64,000 nucleotides of DNA from Methylobacillus flagellatus KT (GCF_000013705.1 NC_007947.1:1-64000); one strand, 5' to 3'. Positions 37,294 through 47,307 are shown, numbered from the stretch's first letter. Made by a program: numbers and translations. The notes: generated from the sequence alone by a model not told the origin.

Positions 37294-38700
37294 ATGACAG
37301 AAAAGTCCAATCACTTGAATCAACCCTCTTCCAAAACCTGGTCCGGACGTTTCAACGAGCCCGTGGCCGAGCTGGTCAAGCAATATACCGCTTCGGTGGG
37401 CTTCGACTATCGGCTGGCGGAATACGATATCCAGGGATCGCTGGCGCATGCCCGCATGCTTGGTGCCCAGGGCATCATCAGCCAGGATGACGTGGCCCAG
37501 ATAGAGCAGGGCCTGGGCGAGATTATGGACGAGATCCGCAATGGCGAATTCGCCTGGCTGCTGGATCTTGAAGATGTACATCTCAATATCGAGAAACGCC
37601 TGACAGACAAGATCGGTGATGCAGGTAAGCGCTTGCATACGGGGCGTTCTCGCAACGACCAGGTAGCGACCGATATCCGCCTCTGGTTGCGTTCAATGGT
37701 GGATGATGCCTTGAGCCGCCTTCGCAAATTGCAGGCCTCGCTGGTGGCGCTCGCGGAACAGCACGCCGATACCGTGATGCCCGGGTTCACGCATTTGCAG
37801 GTGGCCCAGCCCGTGACCTTCGGCCATCATCTGCTGGCCTATTTCGAGATGCTGCAGCGCGATGCGGAACGCCTGGTGGATGCCCGCAAGCGTATCAATC
37901 GCCTGCCACTGGGCGCGGCGGCACTGGCTGGCACCAGCTATCCCATAGACCGTGAGCGCGTTGCACATGAGCTCGGGTTCGAGGCGGTTTGTGAAAACTC
38001 GCTGGACGCGGTATCTGACCGCGATTTCGCGATCGAATTTACCGCGGCGGCGGCATTGATCATGACGCACTTGTCCCGCCTCTCTGAAGAGCTGATACTC
38101 TGGTCCAGCCCGCGCTTCGGCTTTATCGACATTGCCGATCGCTTCTGCACCGGTTCGTCCATCATGCCGCAGAAGAAGAACCCGGATGTGCCGGAGCTGG
38201 TGCGCGGCAAGACCGGGCGCGTCAACGGACATCTCGTCGCGTTGTTGACCTTGATGAAGAGCCAGCCGCTGGCCTACAACAAGGATAACCAGGAAGACAA
38301 GGAACCATTGTTCGATACAGTGGATACCTTGCTGGTGACGCTGGAAATCTACGCGGATATGCTGCGCGGGATCAAGGTCAACAAGGACGCGATGCGCCTG
38401 GCGGCGGCAGAGGGTTTTGCTACCGCTACCGACCTGGCCGACTATCTGGTGAAGAAAGGCATGCCGTTCCGAGATGCGCACGAAGTGGTGGCGCTGGCGG
38501 TGCGCCATGCCGTGGAACAGGGCTGCGACCTGGCCGACCTTTCCTTGTCGCAATTGCAAAAATTTAGTCCCGAGATTGCCGAAGATGTATATGGGGTACT
38601 GACGCTGGAAGGCTCGCTGGCCAGCCGCAACCATCGCGGCGGCACGGCGCCAGCGCAGGTGCGTGAGGCATTGAAGCGTGCCCGGGCCTTGCTCGGGTGA
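37294..38700 (+). CDS. argH: Argininosuccinate lyase
   Basis: It splits argininosuccinate to arginine and fumarate, the last step of arginine synthesis. From ATG 37294 it has 468 residues; a GTG at 37273 is an alternative start. It has the fumarase/aspartase superfamily signature [12 protein letters not shown], plus [13 protein letters not shown] and the [20 protein letters not shown] region. argC is also in this window, but far away (55.7 kb). Confidence 0.97.
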
Positions 38701-38721
38701 CAAATACCTGAACGATTGGCG

Positions 38722-38743
38722 AAAGCCCCGCTTGCGGGGCTTT
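38722..38743. terminator. Hairpin terminator between argH and the diguanylate cyclase gene
   Basis: AAAGCCCCG (38722-38730) pairs with CGGGGCTTT (38735-38743) around CTTG. The T tail is short, so termination may be imperfect. It separates two convergent genes. Confidence 0.7.
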
Positions 38744-38750
38744 GGGGTTT

Positions 38751-40316
38751 CTACTGTTCCGTCGCCTGATCAAGCATGCTGGCGCCCACCACCCGGTTGC
38801 GCCCACTGTTTTTTGCCCGGTACAAGGCCTGGTCTGTACGTCCGATGATGGCGTCGGCCGGTTCACCTGCCTTGCGCTCGGCGACACCAGCGCTGAAAGT
38901 GATGAGGATATGGCTGTCATTGTGCAGGAAAATTTTCCGTGTCAGCTCCCGTTGCGCGCGCATAATGACACTGATTGCGTCCTGCTCCGCAGTGCCGGGC
39001 AGGAGAATGATGAACTCTTCGCCGCCATAGCGTGCGATCACATCCGTTGTGCGCAGCGACTCCTTGATGACCGAGGCAAGGTGCGCCAGGGCCTGGTCGC
39101 CGGTGGCATGGCCAAGATTGTCATTAATCTGCTTGAAATGGTCGATATCCATCATGGCGATGCTGAGCGGCATGCCGAACCGGTCAGCCCGGTTGAGTTC
39201 CCTCACCAGTGCCTCATCCATCCCGCGGCGGTTCAAGGTGCCGGTCAGGTAATCCTCATGCGCGATTTCATTGATGCGGTCTAGTTGCAGGGTCAGTTCG
39301 TAGATTTGCTTTTCTGCTTCCCTTACTTTGCTTTCCGCCTCCATGATCTTGTTGCGGGAGTGTTGTGTCATGCTGCTGATGACCTGGGTATCTTCAAGCA
39401 GGCGGCTTAATACATGGTTGAGGTCCTGTATTTCGTCACTATGGCTGATTTCATCGCGATAGCCATTCAGCTTGCTTTGGTAATCGTCTGTTGCCAGGGT
39501 AATTTCCGCCAATTGTGCCACGAATATCTCTGCCATTTTCTTCAGTGTCTTCTTGGCCTCGATCAGCCCCGGCCGTAATTGGCCCTGCATGAAGATGAGG
39601 TCTTTCAGCGTATCCTCAGCCTTTGACAATGAGTCCAGATTCAATGGCTGGGTCAGAATTTCGCGCACTGCCGCCGTCGGGCCCTGAAGCCATTGTTCTT
39701 CCAGCACCAAGGCCTCCATGCTCACGACCAGCAGTCGCAGCAGATGCAGCAGCCGTAATTGCAGCTGGCTCTGGGTATCCAAGTGCATTTCCAGGCTAAA
39801 CAGGATGTTTTTCAATGCGGTTTCCAAGGCCAGGATGTCTTCTCGGCTTTGCGCCAGCTGTGCTTCTTGCAGCAAGGCGTTTGCACGCGCCTGGGCATCG
39901 GGGACTTCCTGTAGTTGGGGTATGACTACCAGGTCTAGCGTCCTGATCAGCATGTTGCGCCAGAGCGTCACGAGGCCAGCCCTGTCTTGTGTTGTGGCGG
40001 CGGCCGGTGCGACGTGTCTGGACAAATCTGTCAGCAGCTGCAGCAGCGCAGTTTCCAGGCGGTTCCAATCCTCTGTTTCAAGGAGGTTGAGGATGTGGTT
40101 GATGCGAGTGCCGTAGGGGGGATGCTGTATGCCAACTTCCTTGAGCACGTTGCTCAATAGCCGGCCTATGGCCACTGCGCTATCTTCCGTGGCAGCCCGG
40201 CCATCAATGGCATAATAGACTTTGCGATAATTATCGGGTGTTGGCGCTATCCGGCTCTTGGCAAGCTGAATAAGGGTTTGTCGTGCAGTTTCAACTGACT
40301 TTTTATGTTGATCCAT
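38751..40316 (-). CDS. GGDEF-domain diguanylate cyclase
   Basis: A 521-residue soluble protein that should make cyclic di-GMP. About 350 N-terminal residues are helical without membrane segments or a recognised sensor domain, ending in a coiled coil (NKIMEAESKVREAEKQIYEL). The catalytic GGEEF motif is at 431-435, and an RTTD inhibitory I-site lies five residues before it. ATG 40316 is preferred; the frame continues upstream to a TTG at 40367. No EAL domain. Confidence 0.9.
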   Translation of the reverse strand: MDQHKKSVETARQTLIQLAKSRIAPTPDNYRKVYYAIDGRAATEDSAVAIGRLLSNVLKEVGIQHPPYGTRINHILNLLETEDWNRLETALLQLLTDLSRHVAPAAATTQDRAGLVTLWRNMLIRTLDLVVIPQLQEVPDAQARANALLQEAQLAQSREDILALETALKNILFSLEMHLDTQSQLQLRLLHLLRLLVVSMEALVLEEQWLQGPTAAVREILTQPLNLDSLSKAEDTLKDLIFMQGQLRPGLIEAKKTLKKMAEIFVAQLAEITLATDDYQSKLNGYRDEISHSDEIQDLNHVLSRLLEDTQVISSMTQHSRNKIMEAESKVREAEKQIYELTLQLDRINEIAHEDYLTGTLNRRGMDEALVRELNRADRFGMPLSIAMMDIDHFKQINDNLGHATGDQALAHLASVIKESLRTTDVIARYGGEEFIILLPGTAEQDAISVIMRAQRELTRKIFLHNDSHILITFSAGVAERKAGEPADAIIGRTDQALYRAKNSGRNRVVGASMLDQATEQ

Positions 40317-40460
40317 GGCCTGACCCAAGTTGTAGGTTTCCCCTGATGTTCTGGGCAAGGCTGGCAATGCTCACCCTCATGCCTGACAGTCATGCCCTTC
40401 CAGAATCGCTGTATTCTAATACAGAGTTTGTCCTACAAAGTGAAACTTAGTGTGAGACAG

Positions 40461-41615
40461 TCAATCCAGGAACAGTTGCAGCAGTTCATTCAGGAAGCGT
40501 TGTCCCAGCAATGTGGGGGCAATGCGCTCCTGGCCTACGTCCAATAACCCTTTTTGAACAGCATGTTGCAGCGTATGGGCAATGCTTTCCAGCGGCAGGC
40601 CGGTGCGTAGCTCGAAAAGTGCGGGTGCAAAGCCGCCGGTGAGCCGCAAGGCGTTCATCATGAACTCGAAGGGCAGTTCATGCCTGGCAATCTGCCATTG
40701 GTGCTCCACGGCATTGCCTCGGCTGGCATGTTCCAGGTAGCGTTTGGGATGTTTGTGGCGGCTTTCGCGCGTGATGCGGTCATGGAAGCTCAGTTTGCTA
40801 TGTGCGCCGGCCCCGATGCCCAGGTAATCGCCGAACAGCCAATAATTGCGGTTGTGGCGGCACTGCTTGCCATGTTGCGCAAACGCCGAGGTTTCGTAAT
40901 GCTCGTAGCCATGCCGGCCCAGCAGGTCTTCTATCGCTTCCTGCATGGCGGCACTGGTGTCGTCGTCCGGCAATGCAGGCGGAGTACGGTGAAACGGCGT
41001 ATTGGGTTCCAGCGTCAGATGGTAGAACGACAGGTGTGCGGGTTGGAGGCTGCAGGCGCGTTGCGCGTCGGCCAGGGCATGTTCCAGGTGTTGTCCGGGC
41101 AATGCGTACATGACGTCCAGGTTGACGGAATCAAAGGTCTGCAGAGCGAGATCGGCAGCGGCCATGGCCTGTGCCTCATCATGGATGCGCCCGAGTTTCT
41201 GCAGATAGGTACTGTCGAAACTCTGAATGCCAAGCGAGAGCCGGTTGACGCCTGCCGCGCGGTATCCGCGGAAATGGGCGGCATCCACGGTGCCCGGATT
41301 GGCTTCCAGCGTGACCTCGCAATCCACGCTCAAGGGCACGAGAGCCCGCACATTGCTGAGGATGCGGTCGATCGCCTTGGGCGAGAACAGGCTGGGTGTG
41401 CCGCCGCCGAAGAAAATACTGTGCACGCGACGTCCCCAGATGCGTGGTACCGACTGCTCTAGGTCTGCAATCAACGCATCGACATAGGCTGCTTCTGGAA
41501 TCTCGGTGCGCGACTCGTGCGAATTGAAATCGCAATAAGGGCACTTGCGCACACACCATGGGATATGGATGTAAAGCGACAACGGCGGGGGCTGGGTTGG
41601 CGCCGAGGCAAGCAT
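40461..41615 (-). CDS. hemW: Radical SAM heme chaperone HemW
   Basis: A 384-residue radical SAM protein related to oxygen-independent coproporphyrinogen oxidase but now seen as a heme-insertion chaperone. The cluster cysteines are Cys21, Cys25 and Cys28 in IPWCVRKCPYCDF. FFGGGTPSLF follows. The C-terminal HemN-like domain is present. It lies last in the rph-rdgB-orf-hemW run. Confidence 0.94.
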   Translation of the reverse strand: MLASAPTQPPPLSLYIHIPWCVRKCPYCDFNSHESRTEIPEAAYVDALIADLEQSVPRIWGRRVHSIFFGGGTPSLFSPKAIDRILSNVRALVPLSVDCEVTLEANPGTVDAAHFRGYRAAGVNRLSLGIQSFDSTYLQKLGRIHDEAQAMAAADLALQTFDSVNLDVMYALPGQHLEHALADAQRACSLQPAHLSFYHLTLEPNTPFHRTPPALPDDDTSAAMQEAIEDLLGRHGYEHYETSAFAQHGKQCRHNRNYWLFGDYLGIGAGAHSKLSFHDRITRESRHKHPKRYLEHASRGNAVEHQWQIARHELPFEFMMNALRLTGGFAPALFELRTGLPLESIAHTLQHAVQKGLLDVGQERIAPTLLGQRFLNELLQLFLD

Positions 41616-41646
41616 TTCTGCAGGTGCTGGCTGCCCAGGGGGAGCG

Positions 41647-41880
41647 CTAATCGTCTTGATTGCTATGGTTGTGCTGATAGGGATTCACCAGTTCGTCAAT
41701 CAGGCGATGCAGTGCTTCGCGCATTTGTGCCTCGGACACTTCCATCAATAGGCCGTCCTCCAGGGCATCTTGGGCGATCTGCCTGATTTCGTCGAAGTTC
41801 TCGGTCATGACTTTGACTTTTTCCGTGCAGGAAACGACGCTGCCGTCGTCTCGCAACCACTTAGGCCAGTTTCCGCTCAT
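41647..41880 (-). CDS. Conserved hypothetical protein, 77 residues
   Basis: A small acidic protein with a tryptophan-rich start (NWPKWLRDDGSVVSCTEKV) and a helical body ending in REALHRLIDELVNPY. I recall similar short proteins at this position in other betaproteobacteria, but their function is not known. Its start overlaps the rdgB stop at ATGA, so it is probably translated as part of the rph-rdgB-hemW operon. Confidence 0.82.
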   Translation of the reverse strand: MSGNWPKWLRDDGSVVSCTEKVKVMTENFDEIRQIAQDALEDGLLMEVSEAQMREALHRLIDELVNPYQHNHSNQDD

Positions 41881-42485
41881 GACGCTAATCTTTCCAGTTG
41901 CTGCACAAGCTTGGCCAGTGCATGCCCGCGATGGCTGATGCGGTTCTTGATTTCGGCCGACAGTTCCGCTGCGGTTTGTCCGGTCTTGGCATCCAGGAAT
42001 AACGGGTCGTAGCCAAAGCCGCCGCTACCTCGCGGCGCAGTAAGGATTTCGCCGTGCCAGGCACCCTCTGCGATCAATGGTTGCGGATCATCTGCATGGC
42101 GAACCAGGACCATCACGCAATAGTAGTAGGCATGCCGGTCATGCACGCCATCCAGGCTTTGCAGCAGTTTCTGGTTGTTGCGCTCGTCGGACTTGGGTTC
42201 GCCAGCATAACGTGCGGAATGGACGCCCGGCGCACCCTGCAAGGCATTGACGCAGATACCGGAATCATCGGCCAGAGCCGGGAGGCCGGTATAGCGGCTG
42301 GCATGGCGCGCCTTGGCCAGAGCGTTCTCGATGAAAGTCACGAACGGTTCTTCCGCCTCCGGCACATTGAGCGCGGATTGCGGCAGTACCTCAATCGACA
42401 GCGGCGCGAGCAAAGTCTGGATTTCCTTCAGCTTGCCCTGGTTGCCGCTGGCGATCACCAGTTTCTGGAAAGGCATTCCCATCAT
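41877..42485 (-). CDS. rdgB: XTP/dITP diphosphatase (RdgB/HAM1)
   Basis: A house-cleaning enzyme that hydrolyses non-canonical purine triphosphates. The 202 residues show VIASGNQGKLKEIQ, FIENALAKARHAS, LADDSGICVNAL and GGFGYDPLFL. The start region reads ATGATGGGAATG, so the first residues are uncertain. Start overlaps the rph stop by one base (TAATG) and its stop overlaps the next gene. Confidence 0.96.
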   Translation of the reverse strand: MMGMPFQKLVIASGNQGKLKEIQTLLAPLSIEVLPQSALNVPEAEEPFVTFIENALAKARHASRYTGLPALADDSGICVNALQGAPGVHSARYAGEPKSDERNNQKLLQSLDGVHDRHAYYYCVMVLVRHADDPQPLIAEGAWHGEILTAPRGSGGFGYDPLFLDAKTGQTAAELSAEIKNRISHRGHALAKLVQQLERLAS

Positions 42486-43201
42486 TATAGCCCCAGCGCT
42501 TCCTTCTGTTTGAGCAACAGGGTGCGGATGCCGCTTTCGGCCAGCTCCAGCATGCGGTTCATAGCTGCGCGCTGAAACGGCTCGCCTTCTGCGGTGCCCT
42601 GGATTTCGACAAAGCCGCCGCTGCCGGTCATGACCACGTTCATGTCGGTATCGCAGGCGGAATCCTCAATGTAATCCAAATCCAGGACTGGCGTGCCCTG
42701 ATAGACACCTACCGAGATCGCGGCCACGGCATCGCGCAGGGGTGACTCTTGAATCATGTCGTTTGCCAGCATGAAACCAACGGCATCATGCAGGGCGACA
42801 TAGGCACCGGTGATACTCGCGGTACGCGTGCCCCCGTCTGCCTGGATCACGTCGCAATCAAGGTGAATAGTGCGCTCGCCCAACTTCCCGAGGTCGATGA
42901 CGGCGCGCAGGCTGCGCCCGATCAGGCGCTGGATTTCCTGGGTGCGGCCCGACTGCTTGCCTCGCGCTGCTTCGCGATCCATGCGGCTACCGGTAGAGCG
43001 GGGCAGCATGCCGTATTCCGCAGTTGTCCAGCCCTGATTCCTCCCGCGCAGGAAGGGCGGAACCTTGTCTTCGACGCTGGCGGTGCACAATACATGAGTG
43101 TCGCCAAACTTGACCAGCACCGACCCTTCCGCATGCTTGGTGTAATGGCGGATGATCTCGACTTCTCTTAGCTGGTCTGGAGCGCGGTTGCTGGGACGCA
43201 T
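42485..43201 (-). CDS. rph: Ribonuclease PH
   Basis: A phosphorolytic 3' exoribonuclease that trims tRNA precursors. ATG 43201 ([16 protein letters not shown]) is preceded by AGGAAA and gives 238 residues, the E. coli length. Motifs: [36 protein letters not shown] and [20 protein letters not shown]. An upstream in-frame extension to 43267 looks non-coding. Head of the rph-rdgB-orf-hemW group. Confidence 0.97.
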   Translation of the reverse strand: MRPSNRAPDQLREVEIIRHYTKHAEGSVLVKFGDTHVLCTASVEDKVPPFLRGRNQGWTTAEYGMLPRSTGSRMDREAARGKQSGRTQEIQRLIGRSLRAVIDLGKLGERTIHLDCDVIQADGGTRTASITGAYVALHDAVGFMLANDMIQESPLRDAVAAISVGVYQGTPVLDLDYIEDSACDTDMNVVMTGSGGFVEIQGTAEGEPFQRAAMNRMLELAESGIRTLLLKQKEALGL

Positions 43202-43302
43202 GATGTTTCCTGAAATTGCAAAGTGCATATTATATGCGATGGCCAGGGTAAGCGTGACGATTGCCACGGCCTGCTGCTTAGTCCTGAGCGGTGGCTATGG
43301 GT

Positions 43303-44223
43303 TCAATATTTGCTGCGCTTGATTGCTGCGTTGATTTCCGCGATAGCGCGCTCGATATCTTCTTCATCCAGATCTGCAGCCCGCGCCGCCGAGCTGCTGG
43401 CTGCCGGCGCTGCCAAGCCCAGGATGGTGTGGGACTGAGCCAGCGACATGTCAAGCGTGGAGATGGTCAGGGGCTGTTCAGCCTTGGTTTCCCATTGCAC
43501 GCCGATGGCGCTCAGGTTGTCCATGTCCTTGCCTCCCAGTCTTTCTGCCGCATCCAGCAGGCTGGGTACGCTGTGGGCGACGCCAAGGCCATTGTTGAGG
43601 ATATCCTGCATGCGTTCATCACTGAGCTGGGCCCACAGGCCGTCGCTGCAGAGCAGTATCTGGTCGCCGGCTTTCAGGGGAGAAGGGGGGGCGATGTCGA
43701 TAGTGGGCAGCAATTCACTGCCCAGGCAGTTGTATATCTTGTTGCGGTCGGGGTGCTGCAGCATGGATTTCGCATCCAGCTTGCCCTGTTGCAGCATCAA
43801 CTGGACGACCGAATGATCTTCGGTGCGGAACAACCGCTTGCCGTTGCGAAAATGATAGAGCCGTGAGTCGCCCACATGGGCGCAATAGAGCGTTTGGTGT
43901 TGCAGAATGCCGACGACCAGGGTGGTCTTGGGTGTTTCTGGCAATTCGCGGTTTTTTGCCAGCTGGTGGATGGCCTCATGCAATTTCATGATCTCGGTTT
44001 CCAGAAATGCCACTACATCAGGCAGCTCCGGCTGGGCTGCGCGCTGGAATGCGCTGGTCAGCATTGTGACCGCGAGCTGGGCGGCAACTTCGCCACGCTG
44101 GTGCCCGCCCATGCCGTCAGCAAGGACCAGCAACAAGGCATTCTTGCTATAGGAGTAAGCAACGCGGTCCTGGTTGACAAGCCTTCCTCCGCTGCGGCTG
44201 CTCTGGTGTATCGTGAATTTCAT
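43303..44223 (-). CDS. PP2C-family serine/threonine protein phosphatase
   Basis: A 306-residue cytoplasmic metal-dependent phosphatase. Metal-ligand motifs are seen in NQDRVAYS (near 18), LVLADGMGGHQRGEVAA (Asp36), CAHVGDSRLYHFRNG and DNLSAIGVQW. A C-terminal ~40-residue tail (Ala/Ser-rich, then acidic) extends past the domain. It follows the kinase gene by 21 bases, so phosphatase and kinase form an opposing pair. The targets are unknown. Confidence 0.9.
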   Translation of the reverse strand: MKFTIHQSSRSGGRLVNQDRVAYSYSKNALLLVLADGMGGHQRGEVAAQLAVTMLTSAFQRAAQPELPDVVAFLETEIMKLHEAIHQLAKNRELPETPKTTLVVGILQHQTLYCAHVGDSRLYHFRNGKRLFRTEDHSVVQLMLQQGKLDAKSMLQHPDRNKIYNCLGSELLPTIDIAPPSPLKAGDQILLCSDGLWAQLSDERMQDILNNGLGVAHSVPSLLDAAERLGGKDMDNLSAIGVQWETKAEQPLTISTLDMSLAQSHTILGLAAPAASSSAARAADLDEEDIERAIAEINAAIKRSKY

Positions 44224-44244
44224 GGTGGTTCAGCCTGTTCTATA

Positions 44245-45180
44245 TCAATCGCGGGTGAACAATGTAGAGATTTTGTGTAGCCAGCCATGGCGTACCGGCA
44301 GCGGCGTTTCATCCAGCAAGGATTTCTGCAAGGCAAATACGCTGGGAGGGCGGTCCATGTAATCCAAGGCCATGCAGTTGTCGATGATCTCCAGCAGGTT
44401 GGGCGAATATCTGCCTTTGCCCAGCCGCGCTGCAGGCACCAGCTGATCCTTCTTGACGCGTTGATCCGCAGCTTGTGGTGCCGCTTGGAGCAAGCAAGCA
44501 TACATGCTGGCGCCTATGCTGTAGACATCGCTCCAAGGGCCCAGCTGCTTGCGGTCCCCATACTGCTCTGGTGAGGCAAAGCCCGGGGTATAGCTAGGCG
44601 GCAAGGCGTTGGATGCTTCGTTGAGCGCCATGCGGGCAGAGCCGAAATCCAGCAATACGGGAGAACCATCCAGTCGGATATAAATGTTGGCAGGCTTGAT
44701 GTCGAGGTGCAGCAGCTTCTGCGCGTGCACCTCGCGCAGCCCATTGAGCAACTGGCCGAACACGCTGCGCAGCATGGTTTCCGGCAATGGCGTGTCGCGC
44801 GCCAGCACATATTCCTGCAAAGACTTTCCGCGTTCATACCGCATTACCATGTAGACGGTATCATTGGCACGGAAAAAGTTCTGCACGCGCACGATGTTCT
44901 TGTGTTCAATATTGGCTAGTGCGCGACCTTCCTCGAAAAAGCATTTCAGTCCGAAGCGGAATCCTGCGGCGGCTTCATTGGTCGGAATACGTACCTGGTC
45001 TCCCTCCTTGCGCAATGCGAGCATGTTGGGAAGGTACTCCTTGATGGCAACTGTGGTGTTGTTCTCCAGGTCGCGTGCAATATAGACAAAGCTGAATCCG
45101 CCAGCACTGAGAAGCTTTTTGATTTCATATCCCTGCAATTGGTAGCCTGGCGGCAGGGCAAGGTTCTGGTTGGCGGACAT
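44245..45180 (-). CDS. Eukaryotic-like serine/threonine protein kinase
   Basis: A cytoplasmic kinase of about 311 residues with all key elements: glycine loop LLSAGGFSFVYIARD, Lys47 in VAIKEYLP, catalytic Asp160 in LLHLDIKPAN and Asp178 in DFGSAR. The HRD arginine is Leu (HLD). There is no membrane segment or sensor domain after the kinase. ATG 45180 is assumed; TTG 45204 with an upstream AGG is an alternative. Divergent from yicC. Confidence 0.88.
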   Translation of the reverse strand: MSANQNLALPPGYQLQGYEIKKLLSAGGFSFVYIARDLENNTTVAIKEYLPNMLALRKEGDQVRIPTNEAAAGFRFGLKCFFEEGRALANIEHKNIVRVQNFFRANDTVYMVMRYERGKSLQEYVLARDTPLPETMLRSVFGQLLNGLREVHAQKLLHLDIKPANIYIRLDGSPVLLDFGSARMALNEASNALPPSYTPGFASPEQYGDRKQLGPWSDVYSIGASMYACLLQAAPQAADQRVKKDQLVPAARLGKGRYSPNLLEIIDNCMALDYMDRPPSVFALQKSLLDETPLPVRHGWLHKISTLFTRD

Positions 45181-45294
45181 GGGCTGGTGAATGATGAGAG
45201 ACAAGGGTAAAACCTATAATTTGCAGGCTATTCTGTCATGAAACCCTCTGGATTTGATACCATGGGCCAAATTTAATCAGGAATTGCCATCAAT

Positions 45295-46161
45295 ATGATT
45301 TTCAGCATGACGGGTTATGCCTCGCTGGAGCAAGAGGTGAGCCATGGTGTTCTGGTGCTAGAACTGCGCTCGGTCAATCATCGCTACCTCGAATTACAAC
45401 TCAAGCTGGATGACAATGTGCGCATGTTCGAACCACAGGTGCGCGAGCTGATCGGCCAGCGCCTCAAGCGTGGCAAGGTGGAATGCCGCATCAGCCTGGC
45501 TCAGCGTGATACCGAGCAACGGCAAGTGCAACTGGATGATACGGTATTGCAGCAATTAGCACAGATGATGGTCAGCGTGCAGCGCCATTTTCCGGAAAGC
45601 CGGCCCTTGAGCGTGGCGGACATTCTGCGATGGCCGGGGGTAGTGTCGAGTGAAGGGATAGACCACGAAGCCCTGTCGATCGCCATTCGTGAAAGCCTGA
45701 TGAAGCTGGTGCAGCAGATGACCGAAGCACGCGCACGCGAGGGCGCCAAGCTCAAGGCCATCATTGTCGACCGCCTGGCGGAAATGGAAACTCTGGTTGA
45801 CAGGGTGCGTCCCTTGCTTCCTGAGCAGGTCAATATCTACCGGGAGCGCCTTTATGGCAAATTGCAGGATGCGATGGGTTCGGCGGATGATGAGCGTATC
45901 CGCCAGGAGCTCACCATCTTTGCCCAGCGTATTGATGTTGATGAGGAGCTGAGCCGCCTGGGCGCGCATATAGAGGAAGTCAAGCGCATTCTCGAGGCGG
46001 GCAGCCCGGCAGGTAAGCAGCTGGATTTCCTCATGCAGGAATTGAACCGCGAGGCCAATACGCTGGCTTCCAAGTCTGTTTCCACCGAAGTATCACAGGC
46101 CGCCATGGCACTCAAGCTGCTGATCGAGCAAATGCGCGAGCAGGTGCAGAACATAGAATAG
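45295..46161 (+). CDS. yicC: YicC/YloC family endoribonuclease
   Basis: A 288-residue protein whose family has members with RNase activity. It begins MIFSMTGYASLEQE and has LELRSVNHRYLELQLKL and the C-terminal GKQLDFLMQELNREANTLASKS signature. Full length. It is the first rightward gene of the yicC-DUF475-gmk-rpoZ-spoT run and lies opposite the rph group, both tied to RNA processing. Confidence 0.93.
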   Translation: MIFSMTGYASLEQEVSHGVLVLELRSVNHRYLELQLKLDDNVRMFEPQVRELIGQRLKRGKVECRISLAQRDTEQRQVQLDDTVLQQLAQMMVSVQRHFPESRPLSVADILRWPGVVSSEGIDHEALSIAIRESLMKLVQQMTEARAREGAKLKAIIVDRLAEMETLVDRVRPLLPEQVNIYRERLYGKLQDAMGSADDERIRQELTIFAQRIDVDEELSRLGAHIEEVKRILEAGSPAGKQLDFLMQELNREANTLASKSVSTEVSQAAMALKLLIEQMREQVQNIE

Positions 46162-46226
46162 CTGTCCCGATTATCCTGGCACAGGCAATGCCTGACCATG
46201 AACCTCATCGATCCGGAACTTAAGCA

Positions 46227-47273
46227 ATGCGCGATTTCAGATATTCCTTTTTTGTCACTTTCCTCTGCCTCGGGCTGGCTGCGCTATGGGGGTATCAAAG
46301 CAAGGGTGGGCTGGTCGGCATCTGGCCTGCACTCAGCGTGGCATTGATACTCGGCATCATGGAAGTCAGCCTGTCTTTCGACAATGCTGTGGTGAATGCC
46401 TCTATCCTCAAGGAAATGGATGAGAAGTGGCGGCACATCTTTCTGACCGTAGGCATCCTGATTGCCGTGTTCGGCGTGCGCCTGCTGTTCCCTCTGCTGC
46501 TGGTGGCTGCAGCCACTGACCAGGGGTTGCTGGATGTGGCCGATATGGCCATCAATAATCCGGTGCTGTACGCCGACTACCTCGATGACGGCCATACCGC
46601 GATTGCGGCCTTCGGTGGTTCCTTCCTGTTCCTGGTGTTCCTGAGCTTCCTGCTGGACCCGGAAAAAGAGTTGCATTGGCTGGGGCGCTTGGAGGCGGCT
46701 TTCGGCAAGCTGGGCAGCCTGGAGTCGATTAAGATCATCCTCATTCTGCTGATTCTGCTGAGCCTGCAGAATTTCTTGCCCATCTCGCAGGCAGAGCGCC
46801 TGACTATTCTGCTGGCAGGACTGAGTGGTGTGGTGCTGTATGTGTTCATCGACAGCTTGAGCGGGTTCTTTTCCTCGCAGGCCGAGGGCGACGCTTTTGC
46901 CAAGACGGCGAAGCGCAACGGTGCGATGGGTTTTCTTTATCTGGAAATACTCGACGCCTCATTCTCGTTCGACGGCGTGATCGGTGCGTTTGCGATTACC
47001 CGCGATGTGGTGATCATTATGCTGGGTTTGACCATAGGTGCGATGTTCGTGCGCTCCATGACCGTACGCCTGGTGTACAAGGGTACGCTCGACAACTATG
47101 TTTATCTGGAACATGGCGCCCATTATGCGATAGGCGTCCTCGGTCTAGTCATGTTCTACACCATCTACCGGCCCGTGCCTGAGGTGGTGAGCGGGCTGAT
47201 CGGCGTGGTGTTCATCATCGCGGCATTGTTGTCATCCATTTTCTACAAGCGCAGGCTGGCGCATCGGGTCTGA
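46227..47273 (+). CDS. DUF475 (TerC-related) membrane protein
   Basis: A 348-residue protein with about eight to nine membrane segments. The TerC-like acidic motifs appear twice: IMEVSLSFDNAVVNA in the first half and LEILDASFSFDGVIGAF in the second. Such proteins may move metal ions; no substrate is shown here. It starts 65 bases after yicC and ends 34 bases before gmk. Confidence 0.88.
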   Translation: MRDFRYSFFVTFLCLGLAALWGYQSKGGLVGIWPALSVALILGIMEVSLSFDNAVVNASILKEMDEKWRHIFLTVGILIAVFGVRLLFPLLLVAAATDQGLLDVADMAINNPVLYADYLDDGHTAIAAFGGSFLFLVFLSFLLDPEKELHWLGRLEAAFGKLGSLESIKIILILLILLSLQNFLPISQAERLTILLAGLSGVVLYVFIDSLSGFFSSQAEGDAFAKTAKRNGAMGFLYLEILDASFSFDGVIGAFAITRDVVIIMLGLTIGAMFVRSMTVRLVYKGTLDNYVYLEHGAHYAIGVLGLVMFYTIYRPVPEVVSGLIGVVFIIAALLSSIFYKRRLAHRV

Positions 47274-47307
47274 TTTCTTAAAAGTCTGTGGACGGAACAT
47301 TCATGCT

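Noticed and set aside
45178..45204. TTG start of the protein kinase as the certain start
   Set aside because: Both TTG 45204 and ATG 45180 are possible; ATG was preferred, but the sequence does not settle it.
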